This document shows, one piece after another, positions 42,936 to 55,502 of a stretch of 64,000 bases of DNA (the first letter of the stretch is position 1; every line of letters begins with the position of its first letter). A model generated the notes under the pieces. That model was not told where the DNA came from, searched no databases, and saw only the letters and a list, made by a program, of their open reading frames with translations. Source of the DNA: Acarospora socialis (Eukaryota > Ascomycota > Lecanoromycetes > Acarosporales > Acarosporaceae); contig JAMYGW020000011.1 in the NCBI GenBank assembly GCA_025617375.2, positions 248,001 through 312,000 on the forward strand. Reading direction: 5' to 3'. Position numbers and translations under genes: made by a program.

Positions 42936-44072
42936 CTTGCTATTCAACTGTGGTGAAGGAACAATGTTGCGGTTTGTTGGCAATCCTCGAGCTGGGAGAT
43001 GCTGAAGGAGACCGCTGCATTTTGTTCCTGGAGCTCACCGCCCTTCTCGTTGGTGGATATGCCAAATCCCAGCATTTTTAGTGCCATGAGCTACAAAGAG
43101 TTGTTCAGGCGGGGGAGATCTGCGAACGTCTGCATCCATCCCTCTGTTGGTAGTTACAAATGAAGCAGATAGGTTGGACAATTTACGCAGTAGATTGTCG
43201 TCGATGTAGGCTCCCAGACTGTACAAGTACTCGTACTGAAGCAGCATGCGAGATGTCGGAGATCAATGTGCTTGCGTCGAGGCTGGTGAGGTAGCAACTG
43301 ATTCGCTGCGCCTGGAACTTGACATTACCGAAGTACCTGTAGCTCACGCCAACCGGGCTTGAAAGACGTCAGGGCAACTGCTTTGCTTCTTAAGGCTGTC
43401 GCAACCTTCTGCACGGGCACCTGTCAAACCTTCCATCTCTTTGGATTCGGGAGTTATCGTAATCTGTTACCCTTCTTCTTCTCCTCACCTCGCACGGTGA
43501 CTAAGTTTCTTAGTTGTGCATGTTCCTGTCCGACGACCTGGACTCGTACAAGGGGAGTCGTACCAAGTACAGTTCTTGGTGTTTTGTCGGTAGCCAATCT
43601 ATCCTTCATCCTCGTACACGTGCGACTTTCGTCCACTCGCGTTTTACGGAGACTTTCTTGAGCAACAAAGGTCCCCATGCTGGTAAACCTATCTTCCGAG
43701 CATGAGGCGTTACGGTAGTTCAAGGCAGTGCCACAGCCTGCCTGCGAATCGCGGCTGCACACTGCCATGTCAGCTAAACGCCCTTACTGCTACTATTACT
43801 GCGAAGGATCCCAGTTTGCAGATATAGCAAATCTAGTCAGCTTGCCGACAGTGGTGCCTTGAACCATGTTATCGCTTCAAAACTCCTCCTCTGAGGCTAT
43901 TTCCTAGCTCTGCATTTATCTCTTGCTCAGGAACACACGGGAGTGCTATTCGGTCAATAAGGACGTTGCGGAGGTCTCAGCGACCTCGGTGGCTGCTCAA
44001 TAGCACAATCTCCCTCCGTTCCTCGTCTACTGATCAACTTACTTATTGTTGGCCAGACTAGAGTTCGCCAGC
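42936..44072. other. Intergenic, about 1.1 kb
   Basis: This holds the promoter of small-protein copy 2 and of the downstream plus-strand gene. Short open stretches on both strands show no domain. Confidence 0.5.
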
Positions 44073-46447
44073 ATGGCCGGGATACCCTCGATCGGGGACA
44101 TCCTGATGCTGTCACAGCTGGCATGGAGGATTGGACGCGCCTTCACATCGGGCCGCGCTGGTGCACCTGCTGAGTTTCAAGAAGTTGAAAACGAACTGCA
44201 CAGCCTGACCAAGTCTCTTACCCTCCTGGCGGAAGCCCTCGATCAAGACGACAGCATCATCTCACGCGCGGACGAAAGGACGAAAGAAGGGCTGGACAAA
44301 ATCTTGGAGTGTTGTCGGCAGACGTTAGAAAACTTGGATTCATTCGTCAGTCAATACCAAGAGATCAAACGGCCGGATGGCGGAATCAACACGGCTACGC
44401 AACGATCGTGGAAGCGGCTGCTCATACGAAATTACAAGACCATCTGTTGGACAGGTGAGGGCGGGACAATCCAAGCGCTGCGGAACATGCTCCACATGCA
44501 CGTCAACTCGATCTCTCTGACGATGCAAGCCTTACACAGGTGGGTTCCATCTTGTCCTGTCAATCTGATCCATGCTGGCGTCGCCCTCACGCGGCTTCCT
44601 TAAGCCACCACGTATGCTTATATACCATCCCAGCCGCTCTCTTTCGCGTCTCGAGGACACCATCGAACCGATGGCCGATAAGGTCGACGACATGCACGAC
44701 AAGCTGAACGGGGATCTCAATGTGAAGATCAGTGAGATGCACCATCTCATGCTGTCTATGGCAAGCGCGGACTCGGTGCCAAGGGCTTGGTCATCCAGGA
44801 GCGAGAGCTTAGCATCTTCCGCTGGCGCACCACTCGAAGAGCTGCAAAGAACTCAGCTGAACTCCTTGGCGGCACCCAGTCTCAAGCCGCCAGATCATCC
44901 CTCAACCGACAACGAAACCCAGAAAGTGTACAACTCAGCCGAGCTCGGTGGTCATGAAGGTCCTATCCTGCCTCTCCTAGTGGAATCGGCGAGCCTCTGC
45001 AGTGCAGGAGATTCTCAACCTAATCGTCGAGAGTCTTCACTTATTCCTTGTGAGGGCTACATGGGTAGTGTTCGGGAGGCTCCTCCACAGTATGAAAAGC
45101 ATCGACAGGCTTCACAGTTCGGCCCACGGAGCTCATCGGGATCAAGTTATGCCCTCGAGACTGATGCGCATCGAAGACTGTCTGACTTATCGAGTCCAGT
45201 TTCGCCGGGAGGCCCATTAATGTTACCTCTTCCGGCCGCGGGATCTGATATGGAAGAAACAGTTGATCACGCAAACTATCACGACATCTCCATGGTCACA
45301 GCCACCGAGCATGCACCGACGTATCTGACGAAGACCACCACCACCGAGGATCAGTACTTGGCCTTCCAGAAAGCAATCACTCAAGACGCTGCCGTACTCT
45401 GCCAAGTGTGAGCTACGATCCTATCGCACCGCAATAGAGTCTCTGATGCTAATCCACGTAGCCGTGGGAGATGTACAGAATACACACAGCCAGACGAAGA
45501 AGAACCTGGTGGCTTCAAGATGGTCCAAGCAACGTCCGAGTCTCAGATATATCTAATCACCAAGCGCCATAAGTTGTCGAATGGCCTGATGTGTTTCACA
45601 ACCAGCATCTGGGTACTCAGCGACGATAGGACAGTACGCCTCGAGCAAGAGCGTAAGCAAGCCTTGGCAGAATTTTGAGGACATTGCTGACGAGCCGGCA
45701 GTTGCTGATGGTCAAGAGATAATCCCCTACACTGTATGGGGCAACAATGTGAAGATTTCCATCCGAGTACCCACTGAGCTTCGATTTCATGACCTCACAT
45801 ACGATGCCAAGCCTATTGCTGTGGCACAGACAAGCTGGGTCAATTACTGTTTCGAGGATGAACGAGGTAACGCCGTCTACGTGAGGCCTGTGAGTGGTAT
45901 GGGCTCATATTAGTTAGGTTCAACGATCTTTCAAAGCGCTTTGATGGGCAAGTCCCTTATCTTGAGCGTCAGAACCACGAAGACCATGCGCATGCACGAT
46001 GGCTTTACCGGCAATTTTGCCTATCAAGAGCAGATGTGCGCGCTCGAAAACCTCAGGATATGGCAGGATCCAGACACAGGGGGTGTATTGGCAATGATCC
46101 ATTACAGCGCCCAGTTCCGTAACGGTTACATGGCATTCTACCGTACGTTATCCATCTTCTCAAGTTTCCATTGTCTCCGGCTCACTTTTATAGTCAACTC
46201 TTCTCGGGACCCCGTTCGAGTTCGTGATGATGGCGATAAGTTTGTCAAGCTCAAAGGGTTGAGTATACCTCTGCATAAACCGACTGCGGCGTGGCATAAA
46301 ACTGGGGATCATACGAAATCGCCCAAGCTCAAGACTGAGAAACGGGTCACCGGGGCCCGGATCGAGTTCACCACGGATATGGATAAGAGGTTGTTTTTGG
46401 AGAAGTTCAGGGAGGTTCAGGGGACGTTTTTTGCCGGCGAACGCTGA
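44073..46447 (+). CDS. Protein with PigL_N/STAND-type fungal N-terminal domain
   Basis: Six exons: 44073-44539, 44634-45407, 45462-45652, 45702-45866, 45918-46142, 46194-46447; introns 94, 54, 49, 51 and 51 bp; 691 residues. Residues of about 1-155 (MAGIPSIGDILMLSQLAWRI, then AEFQEVENELHSLTKSLTLL) form the helical N-terminal module seen before NACHT, ankyrin or kinase parts in many ascomycete proteins. Here a Ser/Pro-rich linker (about 190-410) follows, then a beta-rich C-terminal half with FQSALMGKSLILSVRTTKT and RIWQDPDTGGVLAMIHYSAQ. No P-loop is visible, so this is not a full STAND ATPase. Junctions give continuous, conserved-looking protein. A signalling or non-self-recognition adaptor role is inference. 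Confidence 0.82.
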
Positions 46448-49400
46448 ATGGAGGCGTTAGTAGGGCCGACTGGGACTCGTTTAAGAAAGCATCTGGCGTT
46501 GTTGGCGGCCATCTGACCTTTTGCTTTTCAATCTGGTGTGCCGCCTTAGCGTGGTGTTGTGGTGTTTGAAGTTGGCTTACCCACTTTTGTTTTGTAGGTT
46601 ACCATACGACTATTCAGCGCAATCTCTCAAGAACCACATACTTGTTCGCATGCCCGCTAGCCCAGATATACTATTGTCTTCATTGTATCACTGCCAGCCA
46701 GGACCAGACCAGGGATGGGTCTACCGGCGTGGCATCCACACTCGCCCACACAGGGGTATCCTACGATGCAGTACTCCGATGTGAACATCATGCTTACCTC
46801 TTACCGCTATAACCTCTATCATTTGCTCACCGTACAGCAGCTCGGAAGGCTCGATGGCGCTTGCGTCCATTCACGGTAAAGCGCTATCTGCAGACTCTCC
46901 ATTCACTCTGCACAGCGTCGTCTATATCACCACCTTTCTTCCCGCACAACCTTCTTCTTCTTTACATCTCCCTTGGACACAACCGCATGGTCTTACCTCA
47001 TCTTACCTTACCTCCCTTGGTCTTACTTACCTTAGTTGACTATTTATATGCCTTAGCATTGTCTTATTCCCATCGCAAGCTATTCTCAGTATGCTTCGCC
47101 TGCTCCTGGCTGTGGTTTCCTCCACGGGTAAGTGAGGTCAATACGACGCATCTTCCGATCATCAGTAGCACGTACTGGGAGAATGCCCGAATGTGTTATG
47201 TTGGCTGTCTTTGCTGCCTTGCCTACACATAGTGTGAGATCAATCTGGTTCTCCTGAACCTGGTCACTCCCTTTGAGTCGTTTTCGTTGTCTTCTCACTT
47301 TTCTTGCTCTTCTATGCTACATGGGGGACCTCAGCTTCAGAAATTTGAGGCCGTGAAGGGTTGAGCTTCGCGCTAGTCTCTCTGTAAGGAGAATCCGTCA
47401 GCTTGATGAGGCATGGTCAAGAACATCAAGATCCCGTTCGAATATGGTCTCTGAGAGATCTCCTTGATCATCAGTTTCAAATCATGTCGACTCTATTGCA
47501 TATACTTGCATCGCAGCTGATTCTCTCTGCTTCTCTTACTTCTTTAGTATACTTCATTTTTTGTCACCTTCATTTTTAGACATCGGGCCATCGGAGTTGA
47601 GAGCAGAGATCGAGAAAAGCTTTACTGAGTCAGTTGAATGGAGTGTTGATTGAAGATCAAACCCAACTACAAGCTTGATTTGGAGGCAATCTGTTCGTTT
47701 TCTGGTTCAAATACTCCGAATGGTTTATAAGTTCAGCTCATGTTCCTTTTGGGTTTCACGTCCTCACAAAAAGAGCAAGGAAGGCTTTGACAGCGTGCCA
47801 GTGAGACTTGATAACTTGGCCGTGAGGGAACAGAGTTCTCGTTCGAAAGGAAGTCACTGTGTGACTCATTCTCAGAGATCTGGATCTCGTGCTGTTCCCG
47901 GTTTGGATTTCGATGCTTTCCAGGGATGATTTCCCGAATCCGGCATGTGCCTATCAGGATACCTTGTTACCACTATTGCTAACTGCCTTTCGAACCGACC
48001 CTTATACCGGCATCATTCGGGAACTTGCGCAGCGAGCTATGACTGAGGTGTAAGCAGAGATGATAAACCTTACGCCCTCATCAAGCAACCCTGCAAAAGC
48101 GCAAGAAAGCTCATCCACAAGAAGTGTGACCGATCGCAAGCCGTCGCCACAATCACGGTCTTAAACTGGTAATGGAGACCACCATCTCGCATCATGATAA
48201 TTTCCGCTCCGATACACATCGGAGTAAGGCAACTGCAGAGATCAGGAAATTCTCAGTCCCAGGTGACGGAAAGATGACAATAGACTGGCATAAAGCTGAG
48301 CTTGTGGAGATAGCAAGAGTACCTTCCTGACCCACCGCGGTTCGGACAGACGCGCCGATAACGAAGCTCCCCGCGAGATTCGGCACCAAACGCCCGTCAT
48401 AGGGGCCCTCAAGTCTGTCAACAAGCATGCCTTTCTGGAATACTTCCGGTCATCGCTTGGATAAGAATCACGCCGTGTCAGGCTCACTACAACATGTTGC
48501 GTAGCATTCTACTTCAACTACGCCTCCCAACGAAGCAACGTCCATACCGTTGGCGTGGCTACAGAGGAATTTGTTCGATGTGGCGGTGTTCTCAAGCGGG
48601 AATCATGATGGCAGTTTACTTAAGCCTTATAGGCGTCTGATTCGACAGGCTTGAGGAAACTGGATTGTGACCTTAGCATAGAGCGGGATTATGCTGACAG
48701 GCGAGAAAGAAGGCGAAACGAGACTTGCAGAAGAAACACAAGTCGCGGCAGGAAAGAGCAGAGTGACTGATGGCGCTTTCGTTTACTGAACCCAATTTGA
48801 TCAGTGCCGCTGCAGGTGCCTTTGTCCTTGCTGTTGACCTGTACTGTCAGAACACTGGCATCAAGACAACTCAGTCCTACCGTTCAGCAAGGTGGGATCT
48901 CGGGTTTAGAACCTGGAGTGAGTGAGCGACAGAAGCCGGATGATCTAAAGTTTTTCGAGGCCATATTATTATCCACTATCTTCTGTTGTCAAGTTGATAC
49001 CGACGCAGCGTCGTCTATATCTCACAGCGGTGCCTTACATATAGTGCTCAAGCAGGCAAACTTAAGATTTCTCACCTCGTTTGGTGCATGGTCAAAGATT
49101 TCAGATCAACGTCTTGAAAGAGCAATGGATAGAGAATTGCAACAAAACCCTAAGACGTTGGACGATTGGATCATACGGAAAGAACCCTCAACTCAGTTAC
49201 TAAAGAAGGTAGTCTAAATACCGGCTACACATGAGCGGGAAGTACGCAACCTTTACCAGCAAGTGCAACAATGTCCAGATGCAAAGCTTGTACTTCTTTC
49301 TTAGCTGCAGCGTTTGTATAAATGGGCAAAGAGCTCTCTTTCAGCATACTCGAGATAGCTTGTGGGCTTCACAGAAAGAGACAAGAGATATATCCATTCT

Positions 49401-50090
49401 GCGTACTAGAAGCTATCCCGGGTAAAGGTATCAGCCACCTACTTGGCAAGTGAGGAAGAGAGATTGGTGATCCACTCACCATGAAATTAAGAGTTATGTC
49501 AATGGAAAGGAGTTGCAAGCTAAGATGGATACAGAAGAGGAAGCAGACTTGAGCGGCAGTTTAAGGTAAGTCCGGCGAGCGTCTGAGATGTGTGATGAGA
49601 GCGTGTGAGGTGAGGTGGCTGACATTGGGGAACAGGCTGAGTGGTCCTGTTGCTACTCTGATCAAGCCCTCCAATCTTCAGTTATAATGTATCAGAATGA
49701 CGCCGCCCAAGTCGCGGTCTACTGGAATACAATCTCTACTTTCAGCGTCTCATGCACTTATCCACACGGTACCAACCTTCAAGGTCTCATGAACTTGTCT
49801 TTCAGGAGCATATGTGAAGTGAGCTGAGAACACTGTCAACCGAATGTCATCCCTAACTACGGAAAATAACTAAGCTTCGAATGACAGGAATTCTACCTTA
49901 CTGTAGACCTCTTACTGAGCTATAGTGGTTGCAAAAGAGAAGGCCCTTTAAAGATGCTGACGCTATCCTGATAGGGCCAAATGCTGAACTCTTTGGGCTC
50001 TTAACAAGACCTCTCTGGTCAATGAGCCTGGAACTGAAGCAACTGGAGCAAACATTCATTGTCGCGATGGACAATGCCCGACGACAGGAA

Positions 50091-50205
50091 TATGCTTTTA
50101 TTGTACAATTTGAAGAGAGTGGCAGGGTGATCTACAGGCTCATTAGATTATTGGTATATCATTCGTGTTCACTTGTCTGTGGTTCCAGACATACTTTCAG
50201 CCAAC
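50091..50205 (+). repeat. Diverged dispersed repeat, copy A
   Basis: This aligns with 55503-55675 on the same strand, for example TGCTTTTATTGTACAATTTG here against TGCTCTTACTATACAACCTG there, and later GGTTCCAGACAT in both. Most differences are C/T or G/A transitions, and a few indels occur. Confidence 0.55.
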
Positions 50206-51189
50206 AATTTCCTTGCTCACGTTAATCCTTACTTATACAATCTTTCCACTATCCTCAACTTGTCTAGCCACACTTCGAATCATATACTTCTAGTTTCAAT
50301 CCGTTGCCGGATGTCATTATTTGTTCTTTTGCTATTATATCTCTGGGAATCACTATATGTGCGCTGCTGCCTTCCGCGTAGGGTGTCAGGTATGCAGTGT
50401 TTGCAGAAGATGATATTTCTACGAGCGAGATGCTGGGGCTGTATAGTGAAAACAGGAAACTGAACCTGCCACAGCTGTACGGGTGCTCTTGCCCATATCG
50501 GCGGATGTTCTTGCTCAAATGCCTCATGGTGCCTGCTCCATGTCCATAACAGAGGGTAAGGCAGTCAAACGTTCCTTGCTCACATGGAAACTACGAATGG
50601 GAAGATTAATGTCAAAGACACTCGAGAAGTAATTTGACGGAGTTGATTTCGTCTTGACAGCAATTCAATCCCATTTGAATATGAAGCTTGTCCCTCGAAG
50701 AGATGGAAGGGAGCAAAGCGCCCCTGCTGGCTCCCGTTGCCGGTTACTCGAATGGTTTGACACAAATGCGGCGCGAACCATGGTACCTACAAACCCGAGA
50801 AGCACCCAGACTGCGTGGGATCCGTGTTCAGCAACAAAATACAATGGCACAGCTCCAACCGCATGTCAAGGTTAAAAACGTCTTGAGGACGAAGATTATG
50901 AGTAAGATTTATAAAGCAAATACTGAGTCCAACAGCTTCAGCGGATTTTAGCATATATCGGACTATACTCTTTCATTTTGGGGTTGCAGAGCACACTCCT
51001 AATGGTTCTGTAGTTATCAACCATGGCACCAAACTTAACACTAAGTTTACCCACCAATTATCAAGGAAATATATATACCGGGCAAAACTTTCACAACAAT
51101 GCGCGTATCACCCGGGTATGTGATGACTCTTTCACTCCTTATCTTGTGATAGGATTAACCCTCATATAGTGACTGTGTAGGCGGCATTA

Positions 51190-51228
51190 GGGGCAGGGTG
51201 GGGCGGTGGGGTGGCTGGGGGGCCGGGG
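51190..51228 (+). other. G-quadruplex-capable tract
   Basis: The tract contains six runs of three or more G within 39 bases, separated by one to six bases (GGGG, GGG, GGGG, GGGG, GGGGGG, GGGG). By the usual G3+N1-7 rule this could fold as a quadruplex. No gene is near, so a role is unknown. Confidence 0.55.
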
Positions 51229-51309
51229 ACCGTCTGTTGCAGTCACTCCGACTGATAAGTGCTCACCTTGATCAACTGCTACTTTTACGACCGACGCACC
51301 TGGGTTTTG

Positions 51310-51450
51310 ACTAAACAGTGCGAACTACATCCTTGGGTTCAGACCAGCTATATGGGACCAAACACATCCTCTCTGGGCTCAGACACACATGGACTGAACA
51401 GAACTCTGAGCTTAGAGCAGTTATACGAGACCAAACTTGCCTCTGGGTGA
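51310..51450 (+). repeat. Short imperfect tandem repeats
   Basis: Elements resembling CAG(C/T)TATA(T/C)G(G/A)GACCAAAC and GGG(C/T)TCAGAC recur two to three times within 140 bases, diverged by substitutions and small indels. Just downstream (51556-51737) an open plus-strand stretch reads EKGGEGSDDPSATKSG and closes at PFSS; it may be the end of a decayed gene. Confidence 0.4.
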
Positions 51451-52196
51451 GCAGTGGGGCGACGTGTGAGGTCGAAACCGTGGCGCCAGAGCGGGGCAGG
51501 CGGTGGGTGGGCATAAAAATTGATTTTGCAGTTACTGTAGCTTCTGCTATCTGACATGTGCGGCTCAAAAGTCCCAAAAGCTGGGTTTGGAGGGTGGTGG
51601 GGTTGATGGCCCCTCCACGAAGAATAACGTCGAGAAGGGTGGTGAGGGGAGTGATGACCCCTCAGCCACAAAGTCTGGGGTACCCAGCGAGGACGAAGAC
51701 GTTAATATGGAACCTCCGGAACCATTTAGCTCATAAATATAATACAAAGAACACATTTTCATTGGAATGACACTCTTCAGTCATATGACAAGAAAGAACC
51801 GAGGACTGTGGAGTTTGAATGCAGAAGGTTCCTGCAACACTGAGACAGTCTTGTGCTGTCTGTTGGCTCGCAACCTCAGAGATGAAAACAAGTCATGAGT
51901 TCTGTTCATGCCAGAACAACAATGGCCATCCAAGTATCAGGGCAGTAATACTGTTGCACTCCACCACTCCGCAAACGCTTGTCGTACCCCGAGGCCCCGA
52001 GTTTTGAGAGAGTAAATACGGTGGGCACTCAAGGAAGCATGCCCGACCTAGGACTCGACAACAACAACGTACCTGGTCTATTTACTGGAGCTCGCAAGAC
52101 TTCCAAGGTATGAGAGTGAGGCGCGAAGAAGCCTTCAGATGAGCCGTATCAAGATTGTATTGACAAGTTCAACAATAGCGGCACTGATTTTAAGGG

Positions 52197-52764
52197 ATGT
52201 CGAAATGGAAGCTCCCGAGCCTTAATGACTACCTCTTGGAGCTGGGGCAGGCGCGGGTACAGCAGATGGTACAGGATCGGTTGAACGACGGCAAATATTA
52301 TATTCATCCGTCGACGGGCTGCTGGGTCGCCACCACCTCTCTCAACAACAGCGGGTATTGCTGCACAAGCGATATCAAACACGGCGATAGCAAGGCAGCT
52401 GGCTACCGGCATCCACCTCCCCCGCAACACGGACATGAGCTTCCTCCTCCACCGCGCGGCGTACCTGGCCCACCACGGCCAAGATGTTTCTGTGAGGAAT
52501 ATGTCCTCCCATCTATGTCCCCACAAGGCGTGCTTCCAGCACGACCATATCACGGACGAGTCCCAGGCCCAGAATCTCGACCAACAGCGGTGTCGGTGCA
52601 TCATCTGGTGCCCCCACCGCAATCATCTTCTCGTCGATCTCTGCTACCACGCCCCAAAGTACATCTCCCTCCCGCCCCCTACTCACGTCGTAAAAATAAT
52701 ACAAGATTTTTGTTGTGCTGAATGTGTGATCATCGCGTGTGTTATGACCCTAAAGTCATATTGA
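52197..52764 (+). pseudogene. His-Me finger (zinc-binding homing-endonuclease-like) gene, decayed
   Basis: Two overlapping plus-strand frames carry the ordered motifs of the fungal zinc-binding His-Me finger family. First GCWVATTSLNNSGYCC at about 52318-52363, then LLHRAAYLAHHG, SHLCPHKACFQHDHI and ESQAQNLDQQRC, and finally IIWCPHRN with LCYHAPKY. These give the catalytic HR, the CxxxxC/HxxxH zinc site and the conserved Asn. The first motif lies in a different frame from the rest, so at least one frame change separates them unless an unseen intron does. Family members are abundant in some ascomycetes and may be selfish or domesticated nucleases. This copy is probably inactive. Confidence 0.6.
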
Positions 52765-55502
52765 TCAAGCTCTTGTACGAGATCTACCACAGACAAGACA
52801 AGAAACTCAGTGATATGGAACTAGAGGTTTCATACTGCACAGCAACATCAACACTCACATGCCAGGTGCAAGTGGTTAGTCCTGGGAAGACACATCTAAA
52901 TAGACCTTGAGGACTTGTCGTTGGTGATCTTTATGTGATCCTCTGCACTGTGTGTTGCAACCTTGCTGGAGGGAGGCCAAGAATCACTCTCGGGGGTGTG
53001 TATTAGCAAGACTAGAGCTTAAGGCTAGCTGGGAAGACAAGATGAACAAAGGATGGAGGAAACGTCAGAGGATACTGTATCTCTGCCTGGTGCTTTGTCG
53101 TCGTCAATGTCACTGGTCACTTGGTCGTCCTCCCGGCACCCAGATGTCTCCTGGCACGTCATCCGGCAGTCGAGATACCCTTGTCGCACCCTGGTCCGCT
53201 GTCTCCGCTGTCTCCGCGCCTCCACCTGGCCGTCTCGCCCGCCCGCTCGCCCTCCACCGCCTGGTACCCCTGAATGGTAGCACTCGGTAGAAGTGAAAAC
53301 ATGCTTGCGATTTATCAATTTCACGATACCTGGGATGTTGGACTCACAGACAGGCTCGCTGCTGCTTTCGAGCTCCCTTGCAGTATATGAAGCTGCTATC
53401 GAACAGAACTTCGAGACTGGAATCAAAAGTGATATGCACTAGCAGGACATGCACAATTGCCCGATCATCTGTTTTCGTGCTGCACAACAACGATTTCTTC
53501 AAGGGGTGGCAACTCAGTCAAGACCACTGAAGGTTGATAGAAGACGTAACCAGCGCCCATAATGGCTCAAAAAGTTATGCCGCTTCAACGCCGGCGGACT
53601 AGCAAAGGGTTGGCTGGTGGAAGTTCTACACTCAATGCTCCATAGTGAGCATTGAGCTTCATAACTCACTTCAACGGCGAGGTGATCATTAATCGCCTAC
53701 ATGCATGAATGAGGGCTACTCGTACCTCCAAGCCTCTTGGAACGTTTGAGCTGCCAAGAGCATATAAGAGCTTCCGATCTCGTTCTCCACAAGGATGCCC
53801 TCGTCAACTTTTGGCTTTCGCCTTGTGACTTGGGCACACAATTGATATTCCGGAAAGTGTTAATTCATGGGCACCAATCTACGATTCCAGAGATAGAAGA
53901 CGAGCTCTTATGTCCGATATTACGGGAGTACGTCGACAAGGTCGTCATGAAGGCCGCACACATCGTCCCTATTGTCTTGGAGGAGACGTTAAGAAAGTTT
54001 GGGTTTGGATATATGGAAGCTTACATGAGAGGGATAAGAGGGGAATCTACTTCAGTCCTGAATCAACTTACCAATGAAATATTCGAAGCATAGAAGAGAC
54101 TCCAATTGAAGAGAGCTCGACCTGCATAAGCCGTACCAAGCTACCATTTCACCGAAAAAGATTAACTTTCTGGATGCGCTGGTGGTCTGTCTACAATCAA
54201 AATATATGAGTGTATCACCACACCAAAGGCCTCCGTGCAGCAAAAGACGACGAACGCACGGTTATAAATACAGGATACTTCATAGTCTGCTTTGATGACA
54301 GGTGCAGAGACTTGGCTCGTGGCCCTCGCACTTTAACAGCTCATGCACGGCGAGGTCTCCCAGGATATAGAGCATCTGATACTGGAAAGATGGTTTGAAA
54401 TCAACCCTGACCCAACCCAACTATCAAATCGAGGGAACCAGTTAAGAGAAGCTGAGCACACAGCCGCTGCTAATGGAGCACTGCTGTGGCCAGAGGTCAC
54501 GACAAAAGTTATGGCTTGAGAAACCTAAGACAAACAAAAGAGAAAAATTAGCTTCTATAACACATATAGACAACAGTCTATGCTAAGGAACACACAAGGC
54601 CACAACTTTCCTGCTGCTGGAATGGCAGGAAACAATCTTGGTGAGCTGAAGGTCACGCCTCGAGAGTTCCTGTTTTACGTCGCTGCGACATCGGAGAACG
54701 TGTTTGCTGCCGTGGCACACTGCCCAATCAAATATTCAAAGAATAGAAATGCTGATGTGGATGTCAAAGGGATGGATAACGATCAACTGCTTACATTGAA
54801 CCTTCCCATATTTGCAAGGATGTAATCGGTGCTGTCACTAAGGGCAATCCAAGAAGCCGGCCGCCTTCAGCTACCCAGGCTCCTCCGGCTCCGATCTAAC
54901 AACAACGAAAGACAAGGGTCTGGTATCTTTACGTTGTGTTTCTACTTGTGTTGTGAGAGATGGAGCAATGGTTGGTCTAGTGATAGAACACTGCGAGAGA
55001 TGCAAGTGGTTTCAGAAAGATGGTATGATTATCTGCTTTTAGGACCAGCATCATCAGTCACTCATGGTGATCCATCTACAGCTACACGCCTTCCTTCAAC
55101 TAACCAGGTCTCGCGGCATAGCATCTCACTGCAGACCGCAGCGATTCCACCAACCAATTCTCATACATTGGTCCGTACTGGACGCGCAACCATCCCAGTG
55201 CGTTCATATCCAAGGAAGAGATTGTGGCAGGGGTCTTCTGCCGGCAATGATCATCTGATGGAGCAGGCAGAGGAGACTTCCTTGAAGTACCTCCAAATCC
55301 ATTCTCCTTCCCTTGTTGGCTATTGAAGTCTTAAATAAAGAGACGCTGTGTTTGTTCAAGGAGCACTGAGCAAGCCCCCGATCAAGAATCCCATGGAGGA
55401 CTCATGTGAGAAGTGAACTGAACTCAAAGCTGGGGCACAGTTTGTTGAGTCTTCGAAACACTCCTATGAGAAGTACTACGGAGAAGCTTGTGGAACAGAG
55501 CA
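52765..55502. other. Gene-poor region, middle part
   Basis: No supported gene. A CTCCGCTGT-type short repeat occurs at about 53197-53217 and a perfect 10-bp hairpin at 53631-53656 (CTCAATGCTC, six-base loop, GAGCATTGAG). Open stretches at 53737-54093 and 54580-54825 show no recognisable domain. Confidence 0.45.

Larger units (their letters stand above)
41500..43000 (-). repeat. Tandem segmental duplication carrying the small acidic genes
   Basis: Unit 1 is about 41500-42185 and unit 2 about 42336-43000. Similarity covers the coding part, about 40 bases before each ATG and about 340 bases beyond each stop. The downstream part includes a conserved CTG^GTGAGA donor-like site and a later open block reading DNVYRVVFDEPQQRTWYATL in unit 2 and DDVHGAVLNALLQW in unit 1. 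Confidence 0.65.
46448..52196. other. Gene-poor region, left part
   Basis: No gene of the quality seen to the left. Open stretches near 48804-49217 (with FFEAILLSTIFCCQVDTDAA, weakly like a fungal transcription-factor C-terminal region) and 48130-48350 may be decayed coding DNA but lack a start and support. A CT-rich TTACCT run lies at about 46990-47036. The region also holds repeat copy A and the G-rich tract listed separately. Confidence 0.45.

Noticed and set aside
46990-47036. TTACCT-rich run as a possible subtelomeric repeat
   Set aside because: Irregular and short; better described as low-complexity pyrimidine-rich DNA.
48804-49217. Possible fungal transcription-factor C-terminal fragment
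   Set aside because: Resemblance is limited to one hydrophobic stretch; no ATG start, no Zn2Cys6 motif and no splice-supported extension.
53737-54093. 118-codon open stretch
   Set aside because: No ATG at its start, no domain and no neighbour support; likely chance or decayed DNA.
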